DNA of 64,000 nt, from contig NZ_JACOII010000033.1 in NCBI RefSeq assembly GCF_016306625.1, positions 1 to 64,000 on the forward strand, in the 5' to 3' direction. Shown in pieces: positions 27,959 through 38,467 of this stretch; positions within the stretch are counted from its first letter, which is position 1, and each line of letters starts with the position of its first letter. The notes beneath the pieces were generated by a model, which did not search any database, was not told where the DNA came from, and worked only from the letters and a program-made list of their open reading frames with translations. The DNA is from Xenorhabdus lircayensis (GTDB taxonomy: Bacteria > Pseudomonadota > Gammaproteobacteria > Enterobacterales > Enterobacteriaceae). Made by a program: the position numbers and the translations under genes.

Positions 27959-30802
27959 ATGTCCAAAACTACCATTCTCGCACTTCAAGGTTTAACTTGT
28001 ATGCATTGTGTCGGCAGAGTCAAAAAAGAACTAGAAAAAATATCCGGTGTTGAACAGACGAATGTGAGTCTGAATTATGCCAAAGTTATCGGTGATGTCT
28101 CACCTGATGTATTGATTTCAGCCATTATTGCCGCAGCTTATGAAGCCACCGTTGCCACTCAGCCCGATATTGAATTGCGGCTGTCAGGTTTAAATTGCAT
28201 GAAATGTGCAAATAAGACACAGAAAGCATTAGAAGCTGTGGAAGATGTTATCGCCACAGAGGTGGATACCCAAACCGCAAAAATCTACGGTAAGGCAGAG
28301 AGCGGGGCTTTAATTAATGCCGTCGAACAAGCCGGATATCACGCAGAATTAGCGGTGGGAGTAAATTTCCCAAAAACTGAGCCGCTGACAATACCTGTCC
28401 CACAAACACCGGAATCTTTGGCAGCGGCAACACTTTCCTCTTCGGTAAAAACGTCTTTGGTAAAAGAGCCTCAGGCAAAAGCGGCCTCAAGCGAAACGAT
28501 TCCGATTGAGCACAATAAAAATAATGTTATTGATGATGACAGTGTTCAGTTATTACTGGATGGCATGAGCTGTGCCAGTTGTGTCAGCAAGGTACAAAAA
28601 GCACTGCAATCCGTTGATGGAGTAGAGCACGCCAGAGTAAATCTCGCGGAAAGAAGCGCATTGGTCACTGGCAGCGCATCACCAAACGCCTTGGTTGAGG
28701 CAGTCATCAAAGCAGGTTATGGCGCTGAAATCATTCAGGACGAAACAGAACGCCGTGAACGCCAACAACAAGTTGCACAGGCTAATATGCGTCGTTTTCG
28801 CTGGCAATCTGCCCTTGCCTTAGTGGTTGGTGTGCCGGTCATGATTTGGGGAATGATTGGCGACAATATGATACTCACGCCTTCAAACCACACTATTTGG
28901 CTAACCATCGGTCTGGTAACACTTGCCGTAATGATATTCGCAGGCGGTCATTTTTATCGCAATGCGTGGCAAAGTCTGAAAAATGGCAGTGCAACAATGG
29001 ATACACTGGTAGCACTGGGTACTGGCGTGGCATGGCTTTATTCGATGAGTGTCAATTTATGGCCGGAAATTTTTCCTCCCCAAGCCCGTCATCTCTACTA
29101 TGAAGCCAGTGCCATGATCATTGGTTTAATCAACCTCGGCCATGCGTTGGAACAACGCGCCCGTCAGCGTTCTTCGAAAGCGCTTGAGCGGTTATTGGAC
29201 TTAACACCGCCAACAGCACGAGTGATGACTACAGCAGGCGAGAAAACACTACCCTTGGCCGACGTAAAACCCAATATGACCCTACGCCTGACAACGGGAG
29301 ATCGTGTTCCGGTTGATGGTGAGATTATTCAGGGTACAGTCTGGTTGGATGAGGCCATGTTGACCGGCGAACCCATTCCTCAACAAAAATCAACCGGTGA
29401 TACCGTTCATGCGGGCACTGTAGTTCAAGATGGAACTGTGTTGTTTAAGGCCAATGCAGTGGGCAGCCAAACGACTCTGGCACGTATTATCAAATTAGTA
29501 CGTCAGGCACAAAGCAGTAAACCTGAAATCGGCCAACTGGCAGACAAAATATCGTCCATATTCGTGCCTGTTGTCGTTGCCATCGCCCTGATTGCTGGCG
29601 CGATCTGGTATTTTATCGGCCCAGCGCCACAAATTATGTATGCGTTAGTTATCATAACCACAGTATTGATTATCGCCTGCCCCTGCGCACTTGGGCTAGC
29701 AACCCCCATGTCCATCATTTCTGGGGTAGGACGAGCCGCAGAATTAGGTGTACTGGTACGTGATGCTGATGCCCTGCAACAAGCCAGCCAACTGGATACG
29801 ATTGTTTTCGACAAAACTGGTACCTTAACAGAAGGTATGCCTCAGGTAACAGAGATCCACACCTTTAACGGCTTCACCGAAGAACAAGTATTCGTATGGG
29901 CTGGTGCATTGGAAAGGGGTTCAAATCATCCTCTGGCAAAAGCCATCTTGATGAAAGTTGAAGGACAAAAGTTACCAGAAGTCGAGCAATTCCGCACACT
30001 AGCGGGATTGGGAATACGGGGTGAGATTGGAGATACCACCTTACTATTGGGCAACCAAAACTTACTTGAACAAAATCAGATTGAGACAGCAGAATTAAAG
30101 CCCTTGGTTGCTGCACAGGCAGAAAAAGGCATAACTCCCGTTATTCTGTCAGTTAATGGGAAGGTCGCTGCTTTGTTTTCCATCCGCGATCCCTTGCGTC
30201 AAGATACCGTTTCTGCCCTGCAACGCTTACATCATCAAGGCTATCGCTTAGTTATGTTGACGGGGGATAATCCAGTGACCGCGAATGCCATTGCTAAAGA
30301 AGCCAGAATTGATCAAGTGATTGCCGGTGTTTTGCCTGATGGCAAAGCATCAGCCATTCAATCACTCCAGTCGGAAGGGCGGAAAGTGGCGATGATCGGT
30401 GATGGCATTAATGATGCGCCCGCATTGGCACAAGCAGATGTAGGTATCGCGATGGGAGGGGGAAGTGATATCGCCATTGAAACTGCGTCTATTACCCTTA
30501 TGCGTCATAGCTTGCACGGGGTTGCTGATGCGGTTGAATTATCCAAAGGCACACTGCGCAATATGAAACAAAATCTGTTTGGCGCATTCATCTACAATAC
30601 GTTAGGTATCCCGATTGCAGCAGGTATCTTATATCCTTTCACGGGGACACTACTGAATCCGGTGATTGCTGGCGCAGCAATGGCATTATCCTCAATTACT
30701 GTCGTCAGTAATGCCAATCGGTTATTACGCTTCAAGCCTATACCCAATAGAATTAAAGTTGCAGCGCGACAGCAAGGAACTAATCCCCAAGAGCATAGCT
30801 AA
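27959..30802 (+). CDS. copA: Cu(I)-exporting P1B-type ATPase with three metal-binding domains
   Basis: CopA pumps Cu(I) from cytosol to periplasm. The 947-residue protein has three N-terminal heavy-metal domains with CxxC sites: LTCMHC (Cys14/17), LNCMKC (Cys80/83) and MSCASC (Cys205/208). E. coli CopA has two in 834 residues; the middle one here is additional. The ATPase core is complete: transmembrane CPC in [11 protein letters not shown], phosphorylation site [24 protein letters not shown] and [16 protein letters not shown]. The gene is driven by the CueR promoter. A frameshift signal between domains 2 and 3 is listed separately. Confidence 0.97.
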   Translation: MSKTTILALQGLTCMHCVGRVKKELEKISGVEQTNVSLNYAKVIGDVSPDVLISAIIAAAYEATVATQPDIELRLSGLNCMKCANKTQKALEAVEDVIATEVDTQTAKIYGKAESGALINAVEQAGYHAELAVGVNFPKTEPLTIPVPQTPESLAAATLSSSVKTSLVKEPQAKAASSETIPIEHNKNNVIDDDSVQLLLDGMSCASCVSKVQKALQSVDGVEHARVNLAERSALVTGSASPNALVEAVIKAGYGAEIIQDETERRERQQQVAQANMRRFRWQSALALVVGVPVMIWGMIGDNMILTPSNHTIWLTIGLVTLAVMIFAGGHFYRNAWQSLKNGSATMDTLVALGTGVAWLYSMSVNLWPEIFPPQARHLYYEASAMIIGLINLGHALEQRARQRSSKALERLLDLTPPTARVMTTAGEKTLPLADVKPNMTLRLTTGDRVPVDGEIIQGTVWLDEAMLTGEPIPQQKSTGDTVHAGTVVQDGTVLFKANAVGSQTTLARIIKLVRQAQSSKPEIGQLADKISSIFVPVVVAIALIAGAIWYFIGPAPQIMYALVIITTVLIIACPCALGLATPMSIISGVGRAAELGVLVRDADALQQASQLDTIVFDKTGTLTEGMPQVTEIHTFNGFTEEQVFVWAGALERGSNHPLAKAILMKVEGQKLPEVEQFRTLAGLGIRGEIGDTTLLLGNQNLLEQNQIETAELKPLVAAQAEKGITPVILSVNGKVAALFSIRDPLRQDTVSALQRLHHQGYRLVMLTGDNPVTANAIAKEARIDQVIAGVLPDGKASAIQSLQSEGRKVAMIGDGINDAPALAQADVGIAMGGGSDIAIETASITLMRHSLHGVADAVELSKGTLRNMKQNLFGAFIYNTLGIPIAAGILYPFTGTLLNPVIAGAAMALSSITVVSNANRLLRFKPIPNRIKVAARQQGTNPQEHS
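28369..28428 (+). promoter_or_regulatory. Predicted programmed -1 ribosomal frameshift signal in copA
   Basis: The reading frame TTC CCA AAA ACT contains the slippery heptamer C CCA AAA at 28369-28375. A -1 slip reads CCC AAA AAC TGA, so translation stops at once at 28378-28380. Five bases after the heptamer a 7-bp GC-rich stem GCCGCTG (28381-28387) / CAGCGGC (28422-28428) can form. E. coli copA has a known -1 frameshift at C CCA AAG, also in a Pro-Lys pair followed by an immediate stop, which yields a free copper chaperone. Here the product would be 140 residues with two metal-binding domains. Confidence 0.75.
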
Positions 30803-30949
30803 TATGTAACTATAGCTGACTATGTAACTGGGGTGAATGAGCGCAGCCAACAAAACAGCAGCTTGAAAGATGAAGGGTATAAATCCTGAAATAGCATTCA
30901 GGAGATTATGCTAGCATACCGATTAATGCCAACCAGTGGAGTATGGAAC

Positions 30950-31762
30950 ATGGGAAAATTGATGACATATTTCAGCAATATATTGGGGATAAACTCTCAA
31001 CGCCATTACCCCTACCCTGCTTTTGACATTAATCTGAAACAAGATAAGCAATTGCACATTGTTGGCAGTATTCATATGGGAACAGAAAACATGTTCCCAC
31101 TTTCTGAAGTGCTACTGGAACAACTGGAACAATCTGATGCGCTTGTTGTCGAAGCGGATATCACACAGGCAGGCTCCCCTTTCAAAGAACAGCTTCCTGA
31201 ACAGATTGCGCTATCACAACGTTTATCTCCCGAATATTTTGACTGCTTACAGCATTACTGCCGAGAGATCCAGCATCCTATTGCGCTACTGGATTCACTG
31301 CCATCCTGGCAAGTCGCATTGATATTACAGGCCGCCCAAGCCCAATATTTAGGATTACACCCTCAATATGGCACCGATTACCAATTACTGAATAGCGCAA
31401 AAAACATCCACAAACCTATTCTCGAATTGGAAGGCACTGATGCGCAGGTTAATTTGCTCACCAACCTGCCAAATGGCGGGCTTTCTCTGTTGGAAGATAC
31501 GCTTACCCATTGGCACACCAATGCCCGTGCTTTACAGACTATGATTAGCGAGTGGATGAACTACAAGTCCGAGCAACAAAATCAGATGTTGCCGATGACA
31601 TTCTGCGAAGAGATTTATCAAACCTTAATGGCTGAACGCAATCGTCAATGGAGTGAGCAATTACACAGCTTACCCGCAGGAAAATATCTGGTGGCTGTCG
31701 GCGCTTTGCATCTTCACGGCGAGGACAATTTACGACAGATGCTGGTAAATCCACAGGAATAA
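30950..31762 (+). CDS. ybaP: TraB/GumN-family protein YbaP
   Basis: The start at MGKLMTYFSN (30950) gives 270 residues and the same distance to the conserved HYPYPAFDI as in E. coli YbaP. An ATG at 30908 sits only three bases after AGGAG and is less likely. The TraB motifs are present: LHIVGSIHMGTENMFPL (first strand with the GSxH signature), ALVVEADI and YLVAVGALHLHGEDNL near the C-terminus. TraB-fold proteins are thought to be metal-dependent proteases or related hydrolases; the role of YbaP is unproven. It follows copA, as in E. coli. Confidence 0.9.
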   Translation: MGKLMTYFSNILGINSQRHYPYPAFDINLKQDKQLHIVGSIHMGTENMFPLSEVLLEQLEQSDALVVEADITQAGSPFKEQLPEQIALSQRLSPEYFDCLQHYCREIQHPIALLDSLPSWQVALILQAAQAQYLGLHPQYGTDYQLLNSAKNIHKPILELEGTDAQVNLLTNLPNGGLSLLEDTLTHWHTNARALQTMISEWMNYKSEQQNQMLPMTFCEEIYQTLMAERNRQWSEQLHSLPAGKYLVAVGALHLHGEDNLRQMLVNPQE

Positions 31763-31828
31763 TAACGCATTCACACATCCCGTTTTTACCGGGAAATAGT
31801 TACAGAAAAATAGTTACAGGAAGAAAAT

Positions 31829-32305
31829 ATGACCCCCGCTATTGTCTTGCTGGAAAAGCAAAAAATTAATTTCAAACTTCATCCTTACGCACATGATGTT
31901 AATGAGCATAATTTCGGTGATGAAGTCGTTAAAAAACTCGGTTTAGATGCCAGACAAGTCTTTAAGACACTGCTGGTTTCATTGAATGGCGATCCCAAAA
32001 ACCTTGCTGTCGCCGTCACGCCTGTTTCTGGGCAACTCGATTTGAAAAAAATTGCCAAAGTTTTCAAGGCGAAGAAAGCGGATATGGCAGATCCCCAGTT
32101 AGCACAAAAAGTTACAGGTTATTTAGTTGGCGGCATTAGCCCGCTGGGACAGAAAAAACGTCTCCCGACCATTATTGACAATCAGGCACAAACATTACCA
32201 ACTCTATTTATTTCTGGTGGCAAGCGTGGATTGGATATTGAATTAGCCCCCTCGGATTTATGCCAACTACTTAGTTGTTCGTTTGCTGATATTGCGAAGC
32301 TTTGA
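31829..32305 (+). CDS. ybaK: Cys-tRNA(Pro)/Cys-tRNA(Cys) deacylase YbaK
   Basis: The 158-residue protein belongs to the YbaK/ProX editing family, which removes cysteine mis-attached to tRNA-Pro. Family features include the Lys in [10 protein letters not shown], the [17 protein letters not shown] segment, the [18 protein letters not shown] loop and [16 protein letters not shown]. Length and order are normal. It lies 66 bases after ybaP. Confidence 0.95.
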   Translation: MTPAIVLLEKQKINFKLHPYAHDVNEHNFGDEVVKKLGLDARQVFKTLLVSLNGDPKNLAVAVTPVSGQLDLKKIAKVFKAKKADMADPQLAQKVTGYLVGGISPLGQKKRLPTIIDNQAQTLPTLFISGGKRGLDIELAPSDLCQLLSCSFADIAKL

Positions 32306-32465
32306 AAACAGATTGCAATTCTCATTAAATTTTTTCGAGCCGGCTCTGTTTTCTTTAAAACGGGGCCTTGTGCTATATAAGAATGCCGATATACTTTCCT
32401 CACAGCGAAAAAACACTATTTACCATTTTAATTAACTTAATCAACTTAAATAAAAGAGGGATAAA

Positions 32466-32633
32466 ATGGCCACCTCATCATTCTTTCGACAAATTGTTAT
32501 CACCGATCCAAAAGCAATTAAAATGCTGAAAAAAGCTAATAGAAAACCACGAAAAAGCAATTTTGAAAAAATAGATTTTGAAGCACAGCAAAGAGAGGCA
32601 ATAGAGATATTAAAACGAAAATTCTCACTCTAG
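32466..32633 (+). CDS. Small antitoxin-like protein preceding a broken GNAT toxin
   Basis: This 55-residue frame starts MATSSFFRQIVITDPKAIKM and ends ILKRKFSL. GAGGG lies five bases before the ATG. The sequence is highly basic after a short strand-like beginning. The pattern 'SFF-x-x-IVI-x-DP-x-A' is seen in small proteins encoded just ahead of GNAT-type toxins. The next reading frame downstream is a GNAT-like remnant that would overlap the end of this gene, the normal coupling in such pairs. It appears intact. The assignment rests on context and memory of the family. Confidence 0.6.
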   Translation: MATSSFFRQIVITDPKAIKMLKKANRKPRKSNFEKIDFEAQQREAIEILKRKFSL

Positions 32634-33151
32634 GAAAAGTACTAGCGGTTTTTGGCAATGACAGAACAAAAGAATTTTCATTTTCCTGTCCATCAAACCG
32701 TGATGTAGAATAATTTTTTCATTTAAAATCAATTAGATTTGAACAAGCAGATGCAACAAGAACCTACTTAATTTTGGATAGAGAAGGGCTTATTTTGGCT
32801 TACTTTTCATTAATATTCAAGGAGCTGTCTACAAAAAACCTTGCCCTTTCAAAGACGAAAATAAAAAAACTTGATGGTATTAGTAAAAATGCAAACTCTT
32901 TAAAGGTTTATTTAATTGGTCAGATAGCCAAGAATTTCTCATTAACTAATAATCCAATAAAGCTTAAAGATATTTTACTTTCAATTAATATCACCATTGA
33001 AAAAGCACAAGAGTTAATAGGAGGAAGAATCACAGTTTTAGAATGTCAGAACAATCTACAACTTATCGCTTTATATGAAAAGAATGGACTTGAAAAACTG
33101 CCAACAGAAGGAGAAAGAAATTCATTAATTACCATGCTACTTAATAAGTAG
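32609..33151 (+). pseudogene. GNAT-type toxin remnant with in-frame stop and lost start codon
   Basis: Read in one frame from 32609, the segment gives KILTLGKVLAVFGNDRTKEF, CPSNRDVE, then a TAA at 32711-32713. It goes straight on in the same frame with FFHLKSIRFEQADATRTYLI and about 125 more residues containing LDREGLILAYFSLIFK, IGQIAKNFSL and ALYEKNGLEKLP. That order (NRDVE-x-FL-x-x-KAIRFE-x-AD-x-ARTYLI, then a substrate-binding strand and a G-Y/N-x-x loop) is typical of GNAT toxins that acetylate aminoacyl-tRNA. The place where ATG is expected reads ATT. The toxin has therefore decayed while the small upstream gene survives. Confidence 0.65.
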
Positions 33152-33216
33152 ATTATTATTCAGTTTCAACCATCTCTATTTTAGATTATGCATAGCCACT
33201 CCTAGCTCACAGTAAG

Positions 33217-33250
33217 CAAAAGACCATCTATTTTCCAGATGGTCTTTTTA
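33217..33250. terminator. Bidirectional terminator between the GNAT remnant and ushA
   Basis: AGACCATCT / AGATGGTCT (9 bp, 33221-33229 and 33237-33245) is flanked by AAAA on the left and TTTTTATA on the right, so it can stop transcription from both sides. Confidence 0.88.
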
Positions 33251-33287
33251 TACAGATAGCTAACAATAATCTATTAATCAGTTGCTA

Positions 33288-34946
33288 TCACTTATGCTCA
33301 ATTTCACCTTTCGGCTCATAATCAGAAGCGCTCAATGGAGAATGCTTTTCAATATACCCTTTCAACACTTCAGCATCGACGAAACCAGTGTCAACGTAGC
33401 CAGGCAAATTATCAACCCGTGGATAACCATCTCCTCCAATCGCATTGAAATTCAGGGTCGCCATACGATAAGTTTTATTTGGATCTAATGGCTTGCCACC
33501 AATTTTTACTTCACTGATATTTTTACCATCAACCATGAAGCTAACATTATAGAACTGCCCATAAGCACCGGAGTCTTTTTCCATATTTGCAACGGCCGTC
33601 AAATATGGCAAGACTTCGCTACCTTTGAAATCCACATAAACCAGTTGGTTAGCGAATGGATGAACTTTCAGGACATCTTTGTAAGTGATCTCTCCTGGTT
33701 CAATAGAATCACGAATGCCACCACCACTCATCACAGCAAAATCAGCGTCAGTTCGCTCCATCTGAGCGGCTAACACAAGGTGTGCCATATTAGTTTGGAC
33801 GAAGCGTACCTTACTACGATCACCTTCCAGTTTATTATCTACCGAGCCCACTTTAATATTAAGTTGCTGGCTGCCTTTATCCTGATAAGGTGTTAACAAT
33901 TTGAGCACTGCAGGGTTCTGCTGAATTTCATGCGTATAATAAACACGCTCCGTGCTGCCATCTTCTTTTGTTACTTTTTTCTTTAAATTGATGGGAATCA
34001 ATTGGTAATGAACTAGCTTGAATTCCCCATTACGGAATTGAAAATCAGCACGACCTACATATTTTCCCCATTCGTGAGCTTGAACAATCCATGTGCCATT
34101 TTGGCGATCTGGAGAGCAAGGTGTTCCCGGAACATAATCCACTTGTTTATAGTTCTTATTCTCTACGGACATACAGACCGGATCTTGTGAATGACCACCC
34201 ACAATCATATTCAAATAATCCGCAGGCAAACTACGCGCCATTTCAACATCTCCTGGCGCATTGGTACCATGATGTTCATCGTCATAGTGCCCCATATGAG
34301 TTGCTGCAATAATCACATCCGGCTTTTCGTTTTTTTTCAGCTCTTCAATAACTTTTTTGGCTTCTTCAGCAGGAACACGGAATTCAACATCCGGAAAATT
34401 AGCGGGATTGCCCACTTTCACCGTATCATCAGTTGTTAGACCAAGAACCGCAATTTTCACGCCTTGCTTATCAAACATGACATAAGGCTTAAATAGACGC
34501 TTGCCCGTGCTGGTTTGGTAAATATTGGCAGATAAAAATGGGAAATTTGCCCATTTTTGCTGCTGATTCAACACATTCAAAGGCTTATCGAACTCATGGT
34601 TCCCTAGTGCCATTGCGTCATAACCCACCAGATTCATGCCCTTAAAATCTGGCTCCGCATCTTGCATGTCTGATTCCGGTACGCCTGTGTTAATGTCACC
34701 ACCAGACAATAACAATACGCTACCTCCTTTCTTAGCCACTTCCTGACGAATGGAGTCTACCACCGTTTTTTGCGCTGCCAAACCATACTCGCCATGATCG
34801 TTATGCCAGAAGTGACCATGATGATCGTTAGTATGCAGAATTGTAATATCGTAGGTTTTATCTTTTTCCCAAGCGGTTGCAATTAGCGGTGTCAATGATA
34901 GAGAAACAGCAAGGACGCATACTGACGTTTTAAACGAAAATTTCAT
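33288..34946 (-). CDS. ushA: Periplasmic 5'-nucleotidase / UDP-sugar hydrolase
   Basis: The 552-residue protein has a signal peptide (SVCVLAVSLSLTPLIATA, cut near residue 25). The metallophosphatase domain shows ILHTNDHHGHFWHND (about residue 34), LLSGGDINTG, ALGNHEFDKPLN (about 114) and ATHMGHYDDEHHG (about 215). The C-terminal 5'-nucleotidase domain binds the base with the FAVMSGGGIRD and NAIGGDGYPRV segments. UshA breaks down extracellular nucleotides and UDP-sugars to nucleosides, complementing nucleoside uptake. Confidence 0.96.
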   Translation of the reverse strand: MKFSFKTSVCVLAVSLSLTPLIATAWEKDKTYDITILHTNDHHGHFWHNDHGEYGLAAQKTVVDSIRQEVAKKGGSVLLLSGGDINTGVPESDMQDAEPDFKGMNLVGYDAMALGNHEFDKPLNVLNQQQKWANFPFLSANIYQTSTGKRLFKPYVMFDKQGVKIAVLGLTTDDTVKVGNPANFPDVEFRVPAEEAKKVIEELKKNEKPDVIIAATHMGHYDDEHHGTNAPGDVEMARSLPADYLNMIVGGHSQDPVCMSVENKNYKQVDYVPGTPCSPDRQNGTWIVQAHEWGKYVGRADFQFRNGEFKLVHYQLIPINLKKKVTKEDGSTERVYYTHEIQQNPAVLKLLTPYQDKGSQQLNIKVGSVDNKLEGDRSKVRFVQTNMAHLVLAAQMERTDADFAVMSGGGIRDSIEPGEITYKDVLKVHPFANQLVYVDFKGSEVLPYLTAVANMEKDSGAYGQFYNVSFMVDGKNISEVKIGGKPLDPNKTYRMATLNFNAIGGDGYPRVDNLPGYVDTGFVDAEVLKGYIEKHSPLSASDYEPKGEIEHK

Positions 34947-35283
34947 GGGGTATCTCCATGTTCTTTAAATTTTATTGGTTATATGACCGTGATTAGCGAT
35001 ATGAAAATTTACAAACCATCCCATTAATAGCCTATCTATTCGACGCTAAAGCCTATTAATTATCTGGAATAATGACATGCTGCGCTTACCGCATTTTTCT
35101 GATCAGGTTTACATAATTGTGCCATTAAATAATATCTTCTTTCACCTTTTTGGGATAGCCGTCAAATTATATCGATATGCATAAAAATTTTATTAGAAAA
35201 CTAAGATGTATTAAAGTGTAAAAATTAAACAAAAATACAACACTAACCATCTCCCTACAGTCCACGTTGATAAGCGAATAAAC
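34947..35283. other. Intergenic region between divergent ushA and fsr
   Basis: This 337-base AT-rich gap must hold both promoters. I see no ORF, RNA gene or convincing operator in it. Confidence 0.5.
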
Positions 35284-36501
35284 ATGAGTGAACAAAGCAA
35301 CACAAAACCCTTGCCAGCTTCATCACCAAAAACACATCGGACGGTTTTCTCGATTCTCGGTGCCATCAGTTTATCTCATCTGCTGAACGATATGATTCAA
35401 TCGCTGATTCTGGCGATTTATCCACTGCTGCAATCTGAATTTACCCTGAGTTTTATTCAGGTTGGATTGATAACGCTGACCTATCAGGTAACCGCCTCCC
35501 TTCTGCAACCTCTCATCGGCCTATATACAGACAAACATCCGCAACCCTATTCATTACCTATCGGTATGGGTTTTACCTTATCTGGGCTGCTCCTACTGGC
35601 CTATGCCGAAAGTTTCCCTGTTATATTAGTAGCTGCCGCGCTAGTTGGAACTGGATCATCCGTTTTTCATCCCGAATCGTCACGAGTCGCCCGAATGGCT
35701 TCCGGCGGGCGTCATGGGCTGGCGCAATCCTTATTTCAAGTAGGTGGAAATTTGGGAAGCTCGCTTGGTCCGCTGCTGGCAGCTATTTTCATCGCCCCTT
35801 ACGGCAAGGGAAATATCGGTTGGTTTTCTCTGGCGGCATTGCTGGCAATCGTGATCCTATTACAAGTCAGTCAATGGTATAAGATGCAGCATCGAGCCAC
35901 CACGCCACAATCCTTGCGCAGCGTTTCTCTGCCAAGATTGCCTAAAAAAACGGTCATACGTTCTTTTGCCATTCTATTGATGCTGATTTTCTCAAAATAC
36001 TTTTATCTCACCAGCATCAGTAGCTACTATACCTTTTACCTGATACAGAAATTCGGCTTGTCAGTACAAAACGCTCAGATCCATCTGTTTGTTTTTCTGT
36101 TTTCTGTAGCAGCAGGCACTCTAATTGGAGGGCCTATTGGAGATAAAATAGGCCGTAAGTATGTCATATGGGTCTCAATTCTCGGTGTGGCACCTTTTAC
36201 CCTGTTGTTACCTTATGCATCTTTATTCTGGACAAGCATACTGACGGTCATCATTGGCATCATATTGGCATCTGCATTTTCTGCTATCTTGGTCTATGCC
36301 CAAGAACTTATCCCTGGTAAAACAGGCATGATCGCAGGTTTATTCTTTGGTCTAGCCTTTGGTATGGGGGGCATTGGAGCGGCAGTGCTTGGCTATGTCG
36401 CAGATAAAACCAGTATAGAATTGGTTTACAAAATTTGCGCCTTCCTACCACTTCTCGGTATTTTTACGCTATTCCTACCAAATATAGAAAAGAAAACTTA
36501 A
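35284..36501 (+). CDS. fsr: Fosmidomycin-resistance-type MFS efflux protein
   Basis: The 405-residue inner-membrane protein has 12 predicted helices. It starts with a hydrophilic tail, then ILGAISLSHLLNDMIQSLILAIYP (first helix, conserved in Fsr). The family segment GTGSSVFHPESSRVARMASGGRHGLAQSLFQVGGN lies near residue 120-155, and the MFS loop GDKIGRKYV near 285. In E. coli, Fsr overexpression gives fosmidomycin resistance; the natural substrate is not known. It lies between ushA and ybaL as in E. coli. Confidence 0.94.
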   Translation: MSEQSNTKPLPASSPKTHRTVFSILGAISLSHLLNDMIQSLILAIYPLLQSEFTLSFIQVGLITLTYQVTASLLQPLIGLYTDKHPQPYSLPIGMGFTLSGLLLLAYAESFPVILVAAALVGTGSSVFHPESSRVARMASGGRHGLAQSLFQVGGNLGSSLGPLLAAIFIAPYGKGNIGWFSLAALLAIVILLQVSQWYKMQHRATTPQSLRSVSLPRLPKKTVIRSFAILLMLIFSKYFYLTSISSYYTFYLIQKFGLSVQNAQIHLFVFLFSVAAGTLIGGPIGDKIGRKYVIWVSILGVAPFTLLLPYASLFWTSILTVIIGIILASAFSAILVYAQELIPGKTGMIAGLFFGLAFGMGGIGAAVLGYVADKTSIELVYKICAFLPLLGIFTLFLPNIEKKT

Positions 36502-36736
36502 AAAACCAATAAAATCATCAGATAGCTATCATAGCCCTCACGCTATCTTTCTTTGTAAGCAAGCGTAAATAATGACAAGATCTACATAAAATTACATTAC
36601 AATAGCATTTATGTAGATCATTCGCATTTTCACCTCTCAGTCTATTTTTCAGCAAGTTTATTTTGAATTATTTATAAAATATATTATTACCTCACCTAAC
36701 CATAAAATTTATTATATTTCTACCTCAGAAGGAGCC

Positions 36737-38443
36737 TTGATGGAGCATTCGACACCTCTTATCACGACTATTGTTGGCGGTTTTGTTCTCGCCTATCTGC
36801 TTGGCATGCTTGCGCAGCGCCTAAAAATCTCACCTCTGGTAGGATACCTTGTAGCAGGAGTACTGGCAGGGCCTTTTACTCCTGGTTTTGTTGCCGATAC
36901 TTCACTGGCTCCAGAACTTTCAGAAATTGGCGTGATCTTATTGATGTTTGGTGTCGGTCTACATTTTTCACTTAAAGATTTGTTAGCCGTTAAATCAATC
37001 GCCATTCCAGGCGCTATTGCTCAGATTGCAGTCGCAACCTTATTGGGAGTCGGATTATCTACGCTACTCGGCTGGGGGCTATTCAGCGGTATCGTATTTG
37101 GCCTTTGCCTGTCCACCGCCAGCACGGTAGTATTGCTCAGGGCATTAGAAGAACGACAGCTCATTGATAGCCAAAGAGGACAAATTGCCATTGGCTGGTT
37201 AATTGTTGAAGATTTGGCAATGGTTCTGGCATTGGTGTTACTCCCCGCGGCGGCGGGTATTCTGGATAATCAGAATACCAACATTAGTCAACTATTAATC
37301 GAACTAGCCGTCACAATTGGCAAAGTTGCGGCCTTTATTTTATTGATGATTTTCGTCGGACGCCGAGTCATTCCCTGGCTACTGGCGAAAACGGCGAGTA
37401 CAGGCTCCCGTGAGCTATTTACGCTGGCCGTACTTGTCATTGCACTAGGTGTTGCTTACGGTGCAGTAACACTATTTGATGCTTCATTCGCCCTCGGGGC
37501 ATTCTTTGCCGGTATGGTGCTGAATGAGTCAGAATTGAGCCATCGGGCAGCACAAGATACCTTACCGTTAAGGGATGCGTTTGCGGTTCTTTTCTTCGTC
37601 TCTGTTGGAATGTTGTTTGATCCAATCGTTCTGTTACAACAGCCTCTCGCTATTTTAGGAACCCTTGCCATTATTATCATTGGCAAATCATTGGCAGCCT
37701 TGCTGTTGGTCAGAGTGTTTGGGCATTCACGACGTACAGCTTTGACCATCTCGGTCAGCCTCGCTCAAATCGGTGAATTCGCCTTTATTCTGGCTGGGCT
37801 TGGCGTCACGCTGGGGTTATTAGATGGGGAAGCCCGTAATCTTGTACTGGCTGGAGCCATCATTTCCATTATGTTGAATCCGATTCTATTCAGTTTGCTG
37901 GATCGCTATTTGGAAAAAACAGAAACCATTGAAGAACAATTACTCGAAGAAACATTGGAAGAAGAAACCCAAATTCCCGTCAATATCTGTGGTCATGCCA
38001 TTGTGGTAGGTTATGGTCGAGTTGGTCGTCTACTTTGTCAACATTTACAAGAAAAAAGCTTTCCAGTGGTGGTCATTGAAGACACGCGCTCCCGGTTTGA
38101 AGAATTGGGGGAAATGGGTATCAGTGCGGTGATGGGTAACGCAGCCAATAAAGATATCATGGCCCTGGCACGGCTCGATTGTGCTTGTACGTTATTCCTG
38201 ACGATCCCCAATGGCTACGAATCCGGAGAAATTGTTGCTAATACCAGAGAAATCCGGTCAGATATCGATATTATCGTACGCGCCCATTATGATGACGAAG
38301 TTACCTATATTACGGAGCGGGGCAGCAATCACATTATTATTGGTGAACATGAGATAGCGAGAGCGATGGCTGATGCACTTCCTGAATATGAGGCTAGTTG
38401 CCCGATAGAGCCACCACCATTACTTTCACCAACAACCCCGTAA
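36737..38443 (+). CDS. ybaL: KefB/C-like cation:proton antiporter YbaL
   Basis: This 568-residue CPA2-family transporter has 12-13 helices starting at LITTIVGGFVLAYLLGML, with the LMFGVGLHFSLKDL and FALGAFFAGMVLNESELSHRAA motifs. The last third is a TrkA-N/RCK domain with the nucleotide loop VVGYGRVGRLLCQHL (about residues 423-437). It is probably a regulated potassium or sodium/proton antiporter. AGGAG precedes the ATG. Confidence 0.94.
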   Translation: MMEHSTPLITTIVGGFVLAYLLGMLAQRLKISPLVGYLVAGVLAGPFTPGFVADTSLAPELSEIGVILLMFGVGLHFSLKDLLAVKSIAIPGAIAQIAVATLLGVGLSTLLGWGLFSGIVFGLCLSTASTVVLLRALEERQLIDSQRGQIAIGWLIVEDLAMVLALVLLPAAAGILDNQNTNISQLLIELAVTIGKVAAFILLMIFVGRRVIPWLLAKTASTGSRELFTLAVLVIALGVAYGAVTLFDASFALGAFFAGMVLNESELSHRAAQDTLPLRDAFAVLFFVSVGMLFDPIVLLQQPLAILGTLAIIIIGKSLAALLLVRVFGHSRRTALTISVSLAQIGEFAFILAGLGVTLGLLDGEARNLVLAGAIISIMLNPILFSLLDRYLEKTETIEEQLLEETLEEETQIPVNICGHAIVVGYGRVGRLLCQHLQEKSFPVVVIEDTRSRFEELGEMGISAVMGNAANKDIMALARLDCACTLFLTIPNGYESGEIVANTREIRSDIDIIVRAHYDDEVTYITERGSNHIIIGEHEIARAMADALPEYEASCPIEPPPLLSPTTP

Positions 38444-38467
38444 TCAACAGCATAATTTGCCGATCAA

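Noticed and set aside
31763-31828. ChiX small RNA, which lies between ybaP and ybaK in E. coli
   Set aside because: The gap here is only 66 bases and lacks the ChiX sequence and terminator.
33151-33288. Possible attachment site or insertion scar near the toxin remnant
   Set aside because: Only a bidirectional terminator is visible; no direct repeats or transposase traces were found.
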